Source: Gnetum montanum (Eukaryota; Streptophyta; Gnetopsida; Gnetales; Gnetaceae). Taken from it: a DNA stretch of 64,000 bases. Each line of letters opens with the position of its first letter. Positions within the stretch are counted from its first letter, which is position 1. The stretch spans positions 1,965 to 65,964 of the forward strand of contig MNCI01008930.1 of the NCBI GenBank assembly GCA_015680685.1. Direction: 5' to 3'. The notes below the pieces were generated by a model. The model was not told the origin of the DNA and did no database searches. It was given only the letters and a program-made list of their open reading frames with translations. A program made the position numbers and the translations under genes. Below, in pieces: positions 22,186-33,133 of this stretch.

Positions 22186-22401
22186 CTATACAATTGGAAA
22201 CAGCCTGAGAACAACGGTCTCCACAGACAGACCACGGCCGCAACCAATCAGAACGACAAGCTCGAGGCCCTCTACGGTGGTAGATCAGCCGTACTCAGCA
22301 GACCACCTTCTGACGTTGTCCATGACGAATAACACACAGCAGCTCGACATGTTGCCGTACTCCGCCAGCACCTCCCGAGTGGCCCGCAGCTTCTCCTTTT
22401 T
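22186..22401 (-). pseudogene. Chalcone-synthase-like (type III polyketide synthase) pseudogene, C-terminal 71 codons
   Basis: Read on the minus strand from 22401, the frame gives [20 protein letters not shown] followed by CCVLFVMD. It continues after one TGA as TTVEGLELVVLIGCGRGLSVETVVL and ends at TAG 22188-22186. Intact chalcone synthases end [36 protein letters not shown]. The signature GFGPGL has become GCGRGL. There is no frameshift, but one nonsense codon and several changes at invariant residues. The intact enzyme (about 390 residues) condenses a CoA starter with malonyl-CoA in flavonoid biosynthesis; this fragment has no active site and is cut upstream by the E5 spacer. It could equally derive from a stilbene or other type III synthase. 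Confidence 0.85.
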
Positions 22402-23095
22402 GGATGGAAACCACATCATGCAAAGACTTTATTTGACTTCTGGTTAGTGGTCGAAATGGAACAGTAAGAAGTCCATGAAAACACTCAAGCATCCAAGTAA
22501 GTAGAAGAGTACTAAGAGTATTGAGTTCACTTAAAGTCACATCATGTGCAAACCTTTGAATCCCTCCCAATTTGGGAAACTACTAAGGTTACAAATTTAT
22601 TATAAGTTGATTTAATGAAAGGAATCTCAAACTTCCAAAACAAGGAAAACCATAGAGTTTGTGAATGGGTGGATGTCATGGGCTCACTACCTTTTTCATC
22701 AAAAAGAAACCATAACTTAGCCATCGATACAAAAATTCCAAAAATAGAAACCAAACATTAGCATAAAAAACATAAAGCACAAACCATCATTAGTAACAGC
22801 TATAAGACCACTATGTTTTGCTGGCAGAAAGTATGTTTATTAACAAAAATTTGAAAATCACACTTAGACAAAACAAAGTAAAATATATAAGAAAGTATAA
22901 AATATCTAAGAAAGATTCAAATGTACTAACGATGGTGCAAAATAAAAAATGGTGTAAAATGGAAAGAAGTTTTAAAATCAAAAGAGGTGAAAATTAAATA
23001 ACTTGCAAAATCAAAAATGTGTAACACAAAAGATAGAAAAACTAAGGAGCCATATGGATGATTAGCAGGGATGGCCATCTCTCCCATGATTTAGT
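22402..23095 (-). other. E5 3' spacer remnant
   Basis: On the minus strand this is the T-rich spacer and following region found after pol in E4, E8, E10 and E11, up to the word that reads TTTGCATGATGTGG. It ends at the chalcone-synthase fragment inside a shared TTTTT/AAAAA run, so ORF2, polypurine tract and 3' LTR of E5 are missing. The purine tract reads AATCATGGGAGAGATGGCC at the pol border (23080-23098). Confidence 0.7.
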
Positions 23096-26000
23096 TGGAA
23101 GGAGGAGATTTGAAAAATTAAGTGTAGTTGCCCATTCATTGAGCTAGTTATTGCACTACCTTGCTTAGGCTCATGGAAAAGCTTTACTTATTAGATGTTC
23201 ACCAACCACTTTTTATCTAGGCTCTTAGGTTTGCATATAGTCATAACCTAGAAGGAAAGGTTTGATCAATTATATAAGGTCTCTCCCACAACATTTGGAA
23301 TTTAGCTTTTTGAGGTACATGTGTGGGATTTCAGTAGAGAACCTTATCTTCTAGTTGAAATTTTACTTTCTGTATTCTAACGTCATGTTGTTTTTTATTG
23401 TATGCCTTGTGAACTTCATTCAAAGATAAGGTCACTAATCTATTTTCATCTAGCACGTTGAAGTTGATCAATCGTTCCTTTTGCACTAGACTTAGGTCAA
23501 GGTCTAAGTCATAGGTTGTTGAAAGTGTATGGAGCTCGAATTGGATAGAGAGCAATGGAAGTTTTTCATACACTAGCTCATAGGGAAAGTAGCCAATAGG
23601 GAGTTTCCATGTTGAGTGGTAGGCCCAAAGAGCATTATTGAGTTTTGTGCTCTAGTCTCTCTTATATTTGCTTATGGTCCTTGTTAAGATCTTTGTAATT
23701 TCCCTATTGGTGAGTTTTACTTGATCGTTTGCTTAGGGGTGATATGGTGTTATTAATTTACGTTCAACCCCCAAGTGTTACATCAACTTTCAAAAGGTGA
23801 TACTTGTAAAATGAGTTCCATTATTAGAAATCAGTGCACATGGAATCCCAAACCTATTTACAACATGTTGCTATACAAATCTAGCAATAATGGATGATGT
23901 ACAATTGATGATGGCTACTGCTTCTAACCATTTGATGCAGTAGTCAACTGCAACAATGATATATGTCCTTTCATTGAACATGGGTGTGATGGAATCCATA
24001 AAGTCTATGCCCCATATGTCAGAGGATTCTAGTGGGTAAATCCACTATTGAGGACCCTCCATTCAAGTGATCATCCTACCATCTCATTGATAACACTCAC
24101 AAGATCAAACAAATTGGTGGACATCCTTGAAGATTATAGGTCAATAATATCCTACCATCAGGTTCTTTTATGTTCATGCATCTGCTAGCACAGTGGCCTT
24201 TGCAAGGGCATTCATGAGCATCTTAGAGAATATGTAATTGATCCGCATCAAGGACATACCAATGAACTAGGCCATTGGCACATACCTTGTAAAAGTGTCT
24301 ATTGATTTCCATGAAGTACTTTGCCTAATAAAGAAACTATTGTTTCTTCTTAAAGTCTAGATATTGTGGTATCCCTTAAATGAGAAGGTAAGTGAGGATG
24401 TCATTATACCATTTTGGTTCAAGGGGCACTTGGTCATTTATTGCTCCTATAAAAATGAGTTTTTCTAGAAATTGATCAGAGAGTGAACTCTCCTCCTCTT
24501 CGTTATTCCATCTTAACCAAGAGAGGTGGTCAACAATCACATTCTTAGTCCCTTTCTAATCTACCATTGTGAGATCAAATTCTTGCAAGATCATGAACCA
24601 CTGTATGATACAAGGACTCAATTTTGGTTTGTTCATTAGGAAGCAAATGGCACTATGATCTATGTGCATAAATACTTTGTATCTAAGGAAATAATGCCTA
24701 AACGTTTTGAGAGGATACACCAATACCATTATTTCTTTCTTAGTTATGGTGTAATTCAATTGTTCAATCAAAATTCTTTGGCTCATGTAGTGGATGTAAT
24801 ATGGATGTTTCTTATCATCCAACTATGTAAGCATGGCTCCCAAGGCATCATTAGATGCATCTATCATTATATGAAATGGCCTGGACTGGTCTAGTGCTCG
24901 TAGAATTAGAGTTTCTATGAGCTTCTCTTTTAACTGTTGGAATGCATGTTCACACTCCTTTGTCCAGATGAATGAAGCATCTTTGTTTGTAAGCTTAACC
25001 AACAATGTTTTGATCCTAGAGAAATTCTCTATAAACCATTGGTAGTAGCTAATATGTCCAAGGAATGATTGGATTTTTTTGACTATCTCTAGTTGGCATG
25101 TGATTCCTTGGATGACCCTTATCTTTTCTAGGTCTATCTCAATCCTTTCCTGAGTAATTCTATGTCCTAGTATTATGCCTTCTTGGACCATTAAATGTCT
25201 TTTTTGCTAATTGGGCTTGAGGTTTGTTTCAACACATCTTTTTAGTACCTGCTCAAGGTAATCTAGGGCTTACTCAAATGTAGCCCCATAGGTAGAGAGG
25301 TCATCCATAAAGACTTCTACCCTGCTACCAATCTGCTATTAAAAAATACTAAGAACTAGGTGTTGAAATGTTGTAGGGACATTACATAGGCATTGCATAG
25401 ATGAAATGGTATCTTATATGTAAAATTCCCCCAGGGACTCCTGAATGTTATCTTGGCTTGATCTTCTAGCATGATTTGGATCTAGTTATAGCCACTATAA
25501 CCATCCAAGAAGCTATAATAGCAATGCTCAAAGATAGTGTCCAACACTTGGTCCACAAATGACAATGGAAAATGATCTTTAAATATTGGCATATTCAATA
25601 GCCTAAGTCAATACAGACCTACCACTTCCCACATTTCTTTAGCATAATAATGAGTGGGCTAACCAACTCACTGTCCACAATGGGATAGATGAACCCCACC
25701 TTGAGGAGTTGTTCTATTTTCTCCTTAATGATTTGCTTTAATATGGGATTCAACTGCCTTTGTAGCTACCTTCTTAGCATCATGGCTATGTCCATGTAGA
25801 TACGATGCTGGCATATCTTTGGATCAATTTTTGTTAGTTTGGGATATGACCATGCAAAGGCTATTGACCATTTGTTGATGATCTTCAATAGCTTATCTTT
25901 TTGTTCAAGAGAAATATTTGCATTGATTATGACTACCTTTCCATTGTTTAAAAATGTATACTCCATGTCAGCTGATAGAGTTTTTACCTCTAGGGGCTTC

Positions 26001-26290
26001 TACTTGAAATGATTAGGGATTAGTAGCTCTTCCCAATGGGTGTCATCTTCAGCTTCAGGAAGTTGGTAATGGACTTGCTCAAGTTCATCCATGCCTTTGA
26101 CATAAGCACATGTTAGGGTCTTAGTAGGTTCCATACATAATGTGCTACTATCAGAGTTAGTTGTCAGCCACTATGTTTCTTCTTATTTCTTGGCTGCTAC
26201 ATATAGGAACCTTTGGATATCAGTTTCATGTGCACATTGATTACAAGCTTTAATGAATGTACCCCTAATGGACTAGATTTTCTACACACA
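23096..26290 (-). pseudogene. pol: E5 pol: RT, RNase H, integrase
   Basis: This minus-strand gypsy pol is the least interrupted in the window by open-reading length. RT motifs FLDGYSGYN (about 25480) and VFMDDLSTYG (about 25310) are present. The 122-codon stretch 25191-24823 covers the RT/RNase H connection (ILGHRI, FIWTKECEHAFQQLKEKL), and 24822-24556 continues through RNase H (YYIHYMSQ, FMHIDHSAICFLMNKP). The integrase zinc-binding part lies near 24240-24080, and the C-terminal tail at 23573-23331 is open. Stops again often replace glutamine. The pol end joins the spacer at about 23096. Confidence 0.8.
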
Positions 26291-26800
26291 ATTGCATTTG
26301 TTATCATTATACATAATGCATGAAAAATGGTTCTTTTCTAGCTATCCAAATTCATTTTCCTCAGAGATTTTCAAGGAGAGGTTCCTTATGCCCATTCATG
26401 CATCAATTGTGCTTAACCAAGCACATTCCATAATTATGGGGAATTCACCCTTGCATTTTTCTACCTTGATCATCAATAAATCAATAGGGTAGGACCACCC
26501 ACAAATTGCAGTCACAATGTCCTTCACTAATCCCAAAGGAACAATGATTGACGAGTTTACCAATTGCAAACAAATGTTGCTCTTCTTAAGAGGTGGTGTG
26601 TTCCAAGCCTTATACATGTCATGGGAGATGATATTAACACCAAAAATAAAATCAAGAAGAGCCTTGCATGCTCATGTCCAATGATTTGTAAGCAAATAAG
26701 AAGACTTTTCAGGTTAGATCTTTTCATGGGAAGATTTCTAGCCTTGATCCAATTGAAAACAACATGAGTTAACATCACTATGCAGATCCAAGGTGACATT
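26291..26800 (-). pseudogene. E5 aspartic protease remnant
   Basis: The minus strand reads HVVFNWIKARNLP (from 26770), then ALLDFIFGVNIIS and KAWNTPPLKKSNI, with GWSYPIDLLMIKV and FPIIMECAWLSTIDA further on. The active-site triad D-S/T-G (LLDSGF in E8, MDLGSS in E11) is DFI here, so it would be inactive. Frameshifts separate the parts. Confidence 0.7.
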
Positions 26801-27385
26801 TTTTTTGCATGAAAATTGAATGTTCTTGATGTAGAGGATGAGAGTGTTGGAGATATAGGGTGACCAACCAGATTAGGTTGTGAGGGTTTGGGAGGACTAT
26901 TGGGTTTGAAAAAGGGTCATTTCTTGGATCGATTGTCTGAACTACTTGACTGGAAGGCTAGTTGTGAATGTATAGCCCTTGTATCATTTTGTTGCTATGG
27001 CTATGGGGGAATTTCACCTTGCATGAATGGAAAAAGAGGTAATTGAGCTGAGGATGAAGGGATGTGTAAAGACAGACGCAGAGGATGATATGGATATGGG
27101 TTCTCCCCTTGAATAGATGATGAATAAGTCTGATGATACTCTAGAGGGTAGTAGTGATGCTAGAATGAGGCATGGCTTGCAAAGCTTCATAGAGAGATAG
27201 GTTGCTAAACATAGTACTCATATGGATTTAGTTGCCTATAAGGGTACTGCTACATTGGCAATGGCATTCCCCATGACCGTGGTTGGTGCCATTATTGATA
27301 TTGTTCATATGGTTGTGGTGGAGCTTCACTTGGGTAGTAAGCTTATTATTGCTAGTGTAACGGCCTTGGATTGCTTTGAGGATAA
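26801..27385 (-). pseudogene. gag: E5 gag C-terminal remnant (Pro/Gln/Tyr-rich)
   Basis: On the minus strand this is the proline-, histidine- and tyrosine-rich tail between the gag zinc knuckle and the protease, collinear with 33240-33720 in E8. The upstream part of gag, the PBS and the 5' LTR are absent. At about 27386 it meets E6 head to head. Confidence 0.6.
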
Positions 27386-27387
27386 AA

Positions 27388-28477
27388 AGATGTCCTTTAG
27401 CCTTTATAATGCTCGTACAACTTTTTAGCATTTAGTCCTTAGCATATTTAAGTAATAGATTGGTGGTGGTATGAAGGTCTTTATGGATTACTTCTCCACC
27501 TATGATACTAACTTTGAACATATACTAGACCATTGTGAGTAAGTAATTAAATGATGTAGAGAAACAAACCTGTAGATCAATTAGCAAAATAACCACTTGA
27601 TGATCAAAGATGCCATTATCTTGGGGTATAGAGTTTCAAGAAAAGGAATAGAGGTGGACCTTGAGAAAGTAAGGGTCATCCAAGGAGTGACCAAGCAAAG
27701 TCAAACTATCAAAGATGTGTTGTTCCTTGGTCATATCAATTAATACAAGTGGTTCATTGAAAACTTTTCTAGAATTACAAAATTGCTAGTAGAGTTCACC
27801 AAGAAAGATGAAATCTTTAAATAGACCAATGAATGCAAGTAAGAATTCCATCACCAAAAGCAGAAGCTTGTAGAAACCCCATTTCTATGTACACTAGATT
27901 AATCCAAGTCATTTCATATCATGAAAAACACATCTAACTATGCCTTGGGAGTGGTGCTTACATAAATGGATGATCAAAAACATCCATATTATGTCCATTA
28001 TGCAAGTTGAAGCATTGTAGGTATGAAACATAACTACACCACCACTAAAAAAGAACTCATAGTAGTGATGTATGCCTTGGAAAAAATTAGGCACTATGTG
28101 CTTGGATATCTAATTTTTGTGCATGCAAACCATAGCACAACCTGATTCTTGATGAATAACCTAATGGTAATCCTCTATGTCATATTGTGGTTGGTGATTT
28201 TATAGGATTTTAATCTTACGATGATGGATAGCAAAGAAACCAAGAATGTAGTTACAAATCATTTATCTCCATTGTGATGGAATAATAATAAGGATGCAGA
28301 AATTATATTTGATCAATCTCTAGATGAACTCCTCTTAGATAAGTCCATTGAAGTTTAACTACTAAGGTTGCCAATTGGTATGATGAGTTTCTTTCATATC
28401 TACTCACATAGGAGACTCCTATAGAATTGGATCATAGGAAGAAATAACAATTTCTTCATCAGATCAAACATTACATA
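27388..28477 (+). pseudogene. pol: E6 pol, part 1: end of RT and RNase H
   Basis: The reading opens inside RT at MSFSLYNARTTF (compare MPFGLCNAPATF), then VFMDYF (second catalytic Asp replaced by Tyr), EVDLEKVRVIQGV, RNase H wording YYVHYAS, TTKKELIVVMYALEKIRHY, and ends in the linker after RNase H at the ACATA target site (28473-28477). Element E7 is inserted here; the integrase continues at 38983. The front of the element (LTR, gag, protease, RT fingers) is missing. Confidence 0.8.
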
Positions 28478-28797
28478 TGATGAGTGGCAAGGTACCCCTA
28501 TACTCAACCATGCAAATACAAGTGTTACACACACGATCTGGTCGAACTCCGCAGATGGACTAGTTGTGGCACCTAGATAGTTAGCCTTAGGTCGTAGTTC
28601 GTTGTCTTCCCACCTAGACTAGTATTATCTTTGTCACAGATGGTTTAGTCCAGAGTGAGGTGTATGATGTGGTTCCTAATCTAATGCTACTCCTGAAGGC
28701 AATGGAAAATAAATTAACTAAGCTAGGAGGAAAGGGTGAGAGAGAATCTAAACTAGCCTAAGTGTGAGGAGCATCCGTTCCTTGATTTTCCGTATAC
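28478..28797 (-). repeat. E7 3' LTR, truncated
   Basis: From TGATGAGTGGCAAGG it follows the 5' LTR of E7 (38186 onward) for about 320 bp at roughly 93-95% identity, then breaks at CCGTATAC into an A-rich stretch. The U3 half with palindromes and TATA box has been deleted after insertion. Confidence 0.85.
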
Positions 28798-29493
28798 AAA
28801 AAAAAATAAAACAAGAAATTGAAAAATGAAAAATTGAAAAAAAAAGTTGTAAAATTAAAGAAAATGAAAAGTATTTATTAATCCTGCTTTCTATTGGAAT
28901 GGGGGGGTATCCCCCATAACTAAACGGTTGAGCATGGTAAGGATTAATAAATGGACGATGAGGATCCTTGCATGTTGGAAATATTGGGACCTAGTCATAT
29001 TTACCCCATTGGGGTTCACACACTTAATTGTAGTAAGCATAGTGAGGTACTTTATACGATGTAGTTCCTGGATAACGAGTTGACCCACTATGACATTTGG
29101 GATTGTTAGATGGTATGCAAGGATTGGGATGTTGCCTTCCATGATCGTGTTTCATTGGGCCATATGGTTGTTGGAGTGTTAGTTGGTGGCCCTGATGCAG
29201 GAACATGAGGGGTTGGGTTTGAAGATAAGGGTGCACCACAGTGTTGGGCTTGTGCTGTGTTGGAGGATGCAGTCACCTTGGAATTGTGTTGTCCCTTCCT
29301 ACGGTCATGTTTAAAGAAGGGACGCTTTTGATGCTGAGGAGGCCTCTCACTGCTGTTGGTAGTAGTAGCACAAGTGGCATTTGTGGGTTGTTGCGGTGCT
29401 GTAGACACTTTAGGAATAATTGGTGGCGATGTAGAAGGAGGGAAAAAATGAGAATGTTAAAAGTTAGGAGGAGTATAAGGTGCATAAGGTGGT
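28798..29493 (-). pseudogene. gag: E7 gag 3' part (Pro/Thr/Gln/Tyr-rich)
   Basis: Minus-strand readings such as STAPQQPTNATCATTTNSSE and QPFSYGGYPPIPIE are the low-complexity gag tail. An A/T-rich tract at 28798-28890 separates it from the LTR stub. Protease, pol and spacer are not found. The GTGGT at 29489-29493 is the target site of E8. Confidence 0.6.
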
Positions 29494-30402
29494 TGATGAG
29501 TGGCGAGGTACCCCTACACTCAACCATACAAAACAAGCATAGCATGCGCGATCTAGTAGAACTCCGTAGACTAAATGCCTAAACGTCCCATGGAACACTT
29601 GGGGTTAATCATTCGTTGTCTTCCCAGACTTACTTATTGTTGTCATGGTATATGGTTAAGTAAGTCTGAGGTATATGATTTTTCTGGTCTTTTATGGTTT
29701 TTCTCCTATGCTATGAGGTGAAGGGTTGAGAAAGCTAACTAACCTAACTAAGGACCTAAGTCTAAATTAACTAGCATCAGCATCCATTCCCACTTACCGT
29801 ACACACCCTGAACCGATGCAACTGTGGCTACCAAATGCTAATCGTTACTAGGATCACCACACATAATGCACGTGCTCAAAGTGGTCATACTGANACTACA
29901 ACTAGGATTATCAAGCATAGATCCTGAAATATGCTACTAGGTTACCAAGTAGTCACAATGCTTGTAATCAAGTCGTACTCATACCGCATGCGACGAGCAG
30001 CCAATTCCTTGACTAGCCGTACACATCCTTAGATGCTCGTAATCAAGTCGTACTTGTACCGCATTCTAGGAAAGTAATAAATAACAATAAATAAAATCCT
30101 ATCCATGCACTGCAAGGCTTATCCAATCAAGTTCACCTTTATTGCCGTACACAACTTGTGTTTAGGTACAATGTTGCTCGAATAAAGACCCGTTCACTCT
30201 AGGACTCCTACTGCGGGCACATGGGAAATTAATCTAACTCTGGAGTGATCAAACTGCCAGAGCTTCGCTACTTCTAGCCAAGATGGGAAATGAGGGGAGT
30301 GCTGCCTCTTATTTATAGATTTTACGGTGGACCGTGATATCGTGTACGCGATATCATAGGGGATGACGCGATATCGCGGCTTGTGCATATCGCGTCTCAT
30401 CA
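29494..30402 (-). repeat. E8 3' LTR
   Basis: This 909-bp LTR reads in reverse from TGATGAGTGGCGAGG to GCGTCTCATCA. GATATC palindromes and the TATA box lie at its high-coordinate end. A single N at 29894 marks a place where about 210 bp found in the 5' LTR (repeated modules) are missing, probably collapsed in assembly. Confidence 0.88.
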
Positions 30403-30420
30403 TACCACCATTACTGAATG
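30403..30420 (-). other. E8 polypurine tract
   Basis: On the minus strand the tract reads TTCAGTAATGGTGGTA just before the LTR. It is a mutated form of TCAGTCATGGGGGTA. Confidence 0.65.
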
Positions 30421-30589
30421 AAAACCCGTCCTTAAGTTCCTTACAATAATATTAGGAAGGTATGGAATTATTGAGGGAAATGGAACTAATGGGATGACCT
30501 ATGAACAGATCATTATTACAAGACTTGACAAAACTGGTGTTCATGACAACAAAGGTGAACACCTTATTACAATGACATCAGGCCATTGT

Positions 30590-30768
30590 TGGAAGCTTGA
30601 GAGAAAGAGAGAGATAGAAAGAAGTGTTGCTACTGCCAACGCCAAGATTGCGCTTTTCGTTGTCCATCCATAAGTGCGCCATCGATCTTGCTCCTTGCAT
30701 AGCTACTTCAGCGCTGCTCCATTCCAATTGTTTACTCCAGATCCATTCCGTTGTTGTATGATTGCCAT
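30590..30768 (-). pseudogene. E8 3' small ORF
   Basis: It starts at ATG 30768 after the intron-like segment (MAIIQQRNGSG). After a one-base shift the frame with MQGARSMAHLWMDNEKRNLG and VGSSNTSF matches the E4 small ORF. No family is recognised. Confidence 0.45.
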
Positions 30769-30828
30769 ATGCACACATAACACAATCATATATTAGCAAG
30801 GGTAATTGAATCATTAAGTAATTAATAC
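30769..30828 (-). other. Putative 60-nt intron in E8
   Basis: Donor-like CAAG|GTATTA and an acceptor position that reads GTGCAT instead of GTGCAG lie 60 nt apart, just before ATGG. The spacing is identical to E4 and the acceptor G is lost. Confidence 0.5.
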
Positions 30829-32323
30829 CTTGCTTCAGTGTAGGTCCATTGGATAGGTTGTGGTATGGCTAATATGGATCGGGAGATGTAGTAATGATGA
30901 CTACCGAAGGTGTAGGGGTTAGGAAGAAAATCAAAAATTTTGGGGCTAGGAGAAAATCGAGAAAAGTGGGCCCCATACCCCCATAACTAATCGCAAACCT
31001 CTGGTAGCATTAGAATGAAGAAGGAAAAGGAGTAAGAAAGATAGATAAAAAGGGACAACTGAAAACATTAATGAAGTAGATGTCAAGATGGTATTGAAGA
31101 AAATAATAATTAATTGCAAAATGTTAAGGAAAATAAGTTAAGGAATGCACTAAATAGGAATGTCAGTGGGTCCTCCCCAAAGTAGGCGCATGCCATTAAT
31201 GCCCTAACAGACCCACATTCAAAGAGTCTGTAGGCTCTAGGAATGTCTTTTGGAACAAGAGTTAAAGTCTTAACCACAAGAATTTACTGAAAAGAAAACA
31301 ATGCATCAACCAAAATAGATACACTAATGATACAATCGGCAATGAGGTGAACAATGGAGAGAAGGATGGAAAGGAGAGAAGAGAATGGAATGGAATCTCA
31401 AGAACAAGGTGGTGTACAGCCCCTTGTGTGTTTAATGATTAATGTGACTTGGTAAGTCTCATTCCAACTCCGGACTCAAACCAACCACTTCCAGTAGCTT
31501 CACATCAATGCATTTGGCTAAACCATCCACTTGGATAACAAGGATGCATCTTCAAAGAGCCACCACCATTCCAATGAAACAAAGGAGACAATGAGAAGTG
31601 AGAAGGACCTGAGTTAGAGGGAACACTTTTGGTTCCATAATCAGTGCTTATAGCCTAAATTTTATTTCGTCTAAGGGGTGTACTTTGAATTCTCACTTTT
31701 TTTGTGTTTTGTGTTTTTATGCGTGAGAACAACACCATGCAAAGACTTATTATTTTTATTGTCTCAGCTTCTGATAATTGGGTAACATCGGAACAGTAAG
31801 AAAACTCAAGAAGAAACATCTAAACACCCAAGAGAATGACCAACACAAAAGCATCAAGTTCCCTTGAAGTCACACCCTTTGCAATCCTTGAGTCCTTCCT
31901 TAGTTTGAGAAATACCTAGTCACCGATTCGTTAAAGTTCTTATTAGAAGGGAACTGTACATTTCCAAGCCAAGAGAAACCATAGAAATTGGTGGATGGAT
32001 GGATGAAGTGATCTCATTGCCTGCCATATCAAAAGAAACATACCTTAGTATCAACATTGTGACTTAAAGGTAAAAACCAAACATTAGCAATCAATATGAA
32101 AACAGTTCATACCATCAGTCCGAACACTTATTATGGGACACACTTACAGGGTGGATACACACACACACTCACACAAAAAATGGAAAAGTGTAACGATGTT
32201 GTAAAACAAAAATTAGAAAAGTTAAATAACTTTGTAAAACAAAAATGTGTAAAACAAAAATGTATAAAACAAAAACATAAAAGAACTGAGGGCCCCATAT
32301 GGTTAGCATAGGTGGCCATCTCC
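30829..32323 (-). other. E8 3' spacer
   Basis: The non-coding spacer is collinear with E4 17426-18981 in reverse, with a middle purine tract near 30975-30992 and an ACAC repeat near 32158-32172. The tract at the protease border is at 32324-32340. Confidence 0.65.
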
Positions 32324-32340
32324 CCCATGACTAAGTTGTA

Positions 32341-33133
32341 AGGGAGAGATCCAAAATAATGAGTGTCTATTTGAATTTCTAAGAAGTGCCCAACTTCTCC
32401 CAATTGATGATCTTAGATTCAGGGGTGGAAGTTGGCGACGCTCATGTTCCAATGTATATATGCTTTCATTATTAGCATGAGTTTCCTCAATTCGTTCCAT
32501 GCATATTTGTCTACTCTAACAAGTAGCTGTCAACCACAGGGTGTCTACTACTTCTTGTGTGGTTGCTACATACAGGCATCTTTGTTGCAAAGTTTCAAGG
32601 GCACACCTACTCCATGGAGGAGATGAGCATCCCTCCATGTCATCACCCAATGAATCACTATATGTGACACATGGAACTTTCCTCTTCTCGATCTTTCCAC
32701 ATATCTTTACCTTAGAGATTTCCAAGGAAAGATCGCGGATCCTAAGGCATGCATCTACTGTGCTTAGCCATGTCCTTCCCATTATAATTGGGAAGTCCCC
32801 TTCATTTTTGTTCACTTCGATCACCAGAAAGTCAGATGGGTAGGACCAACCACACACAATGGTAATAATGTGCTCCACCAATCCCAAGGAAATGGTGATG
32901 GACTGGTCTGCCAGCTCTAGTTGAATGTTGCTCTTCTTAAGTTGGGGCAGGTTCCAAGCATGATACATCCTTTGTGAAATTAAGTTGACTCTGAAACCTG
33001 AGTCAAGAAGAGCCCTATGTGGTTCATTTCTGGTGATCTGTAAATAGATTAAGGGACTCCCACGGTCAGTTAGTTTCCTGGGAAGGTGGCCTACCTTGAT
33101 CCAGTTAGTTACGGTATGCGTTAACATAACCAT
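32341..33133 (-). pseudogene. E8 aspartic protease, long open reading frame
   Basis: The frame 33133-32516 is open for 205 codons. It contains ALLDSGFRVNLIS (retropepsin D-S-G active site, residues about 60-72), AWNLPQLKKSNIQLEL, GWSYPSDFLVIEV and IIMGRTWLSTVD (the flap/second-loop region). It then runs into TTQEVVDTLWL and stops; remaining codons to 32410 are in other frames or after stops. The enzyme would process Gag. The protease normally continues into RT, but here it joins the spacer, as in E4. Confidence 0.75.

Noticed and set aside
29241-29582. A 113-codon plus-strand ORF, Arg/Cys-rich
   Set aside because: It is antisense to the E7 gag tail and crosses into the E8 LTR; a shadow frame.
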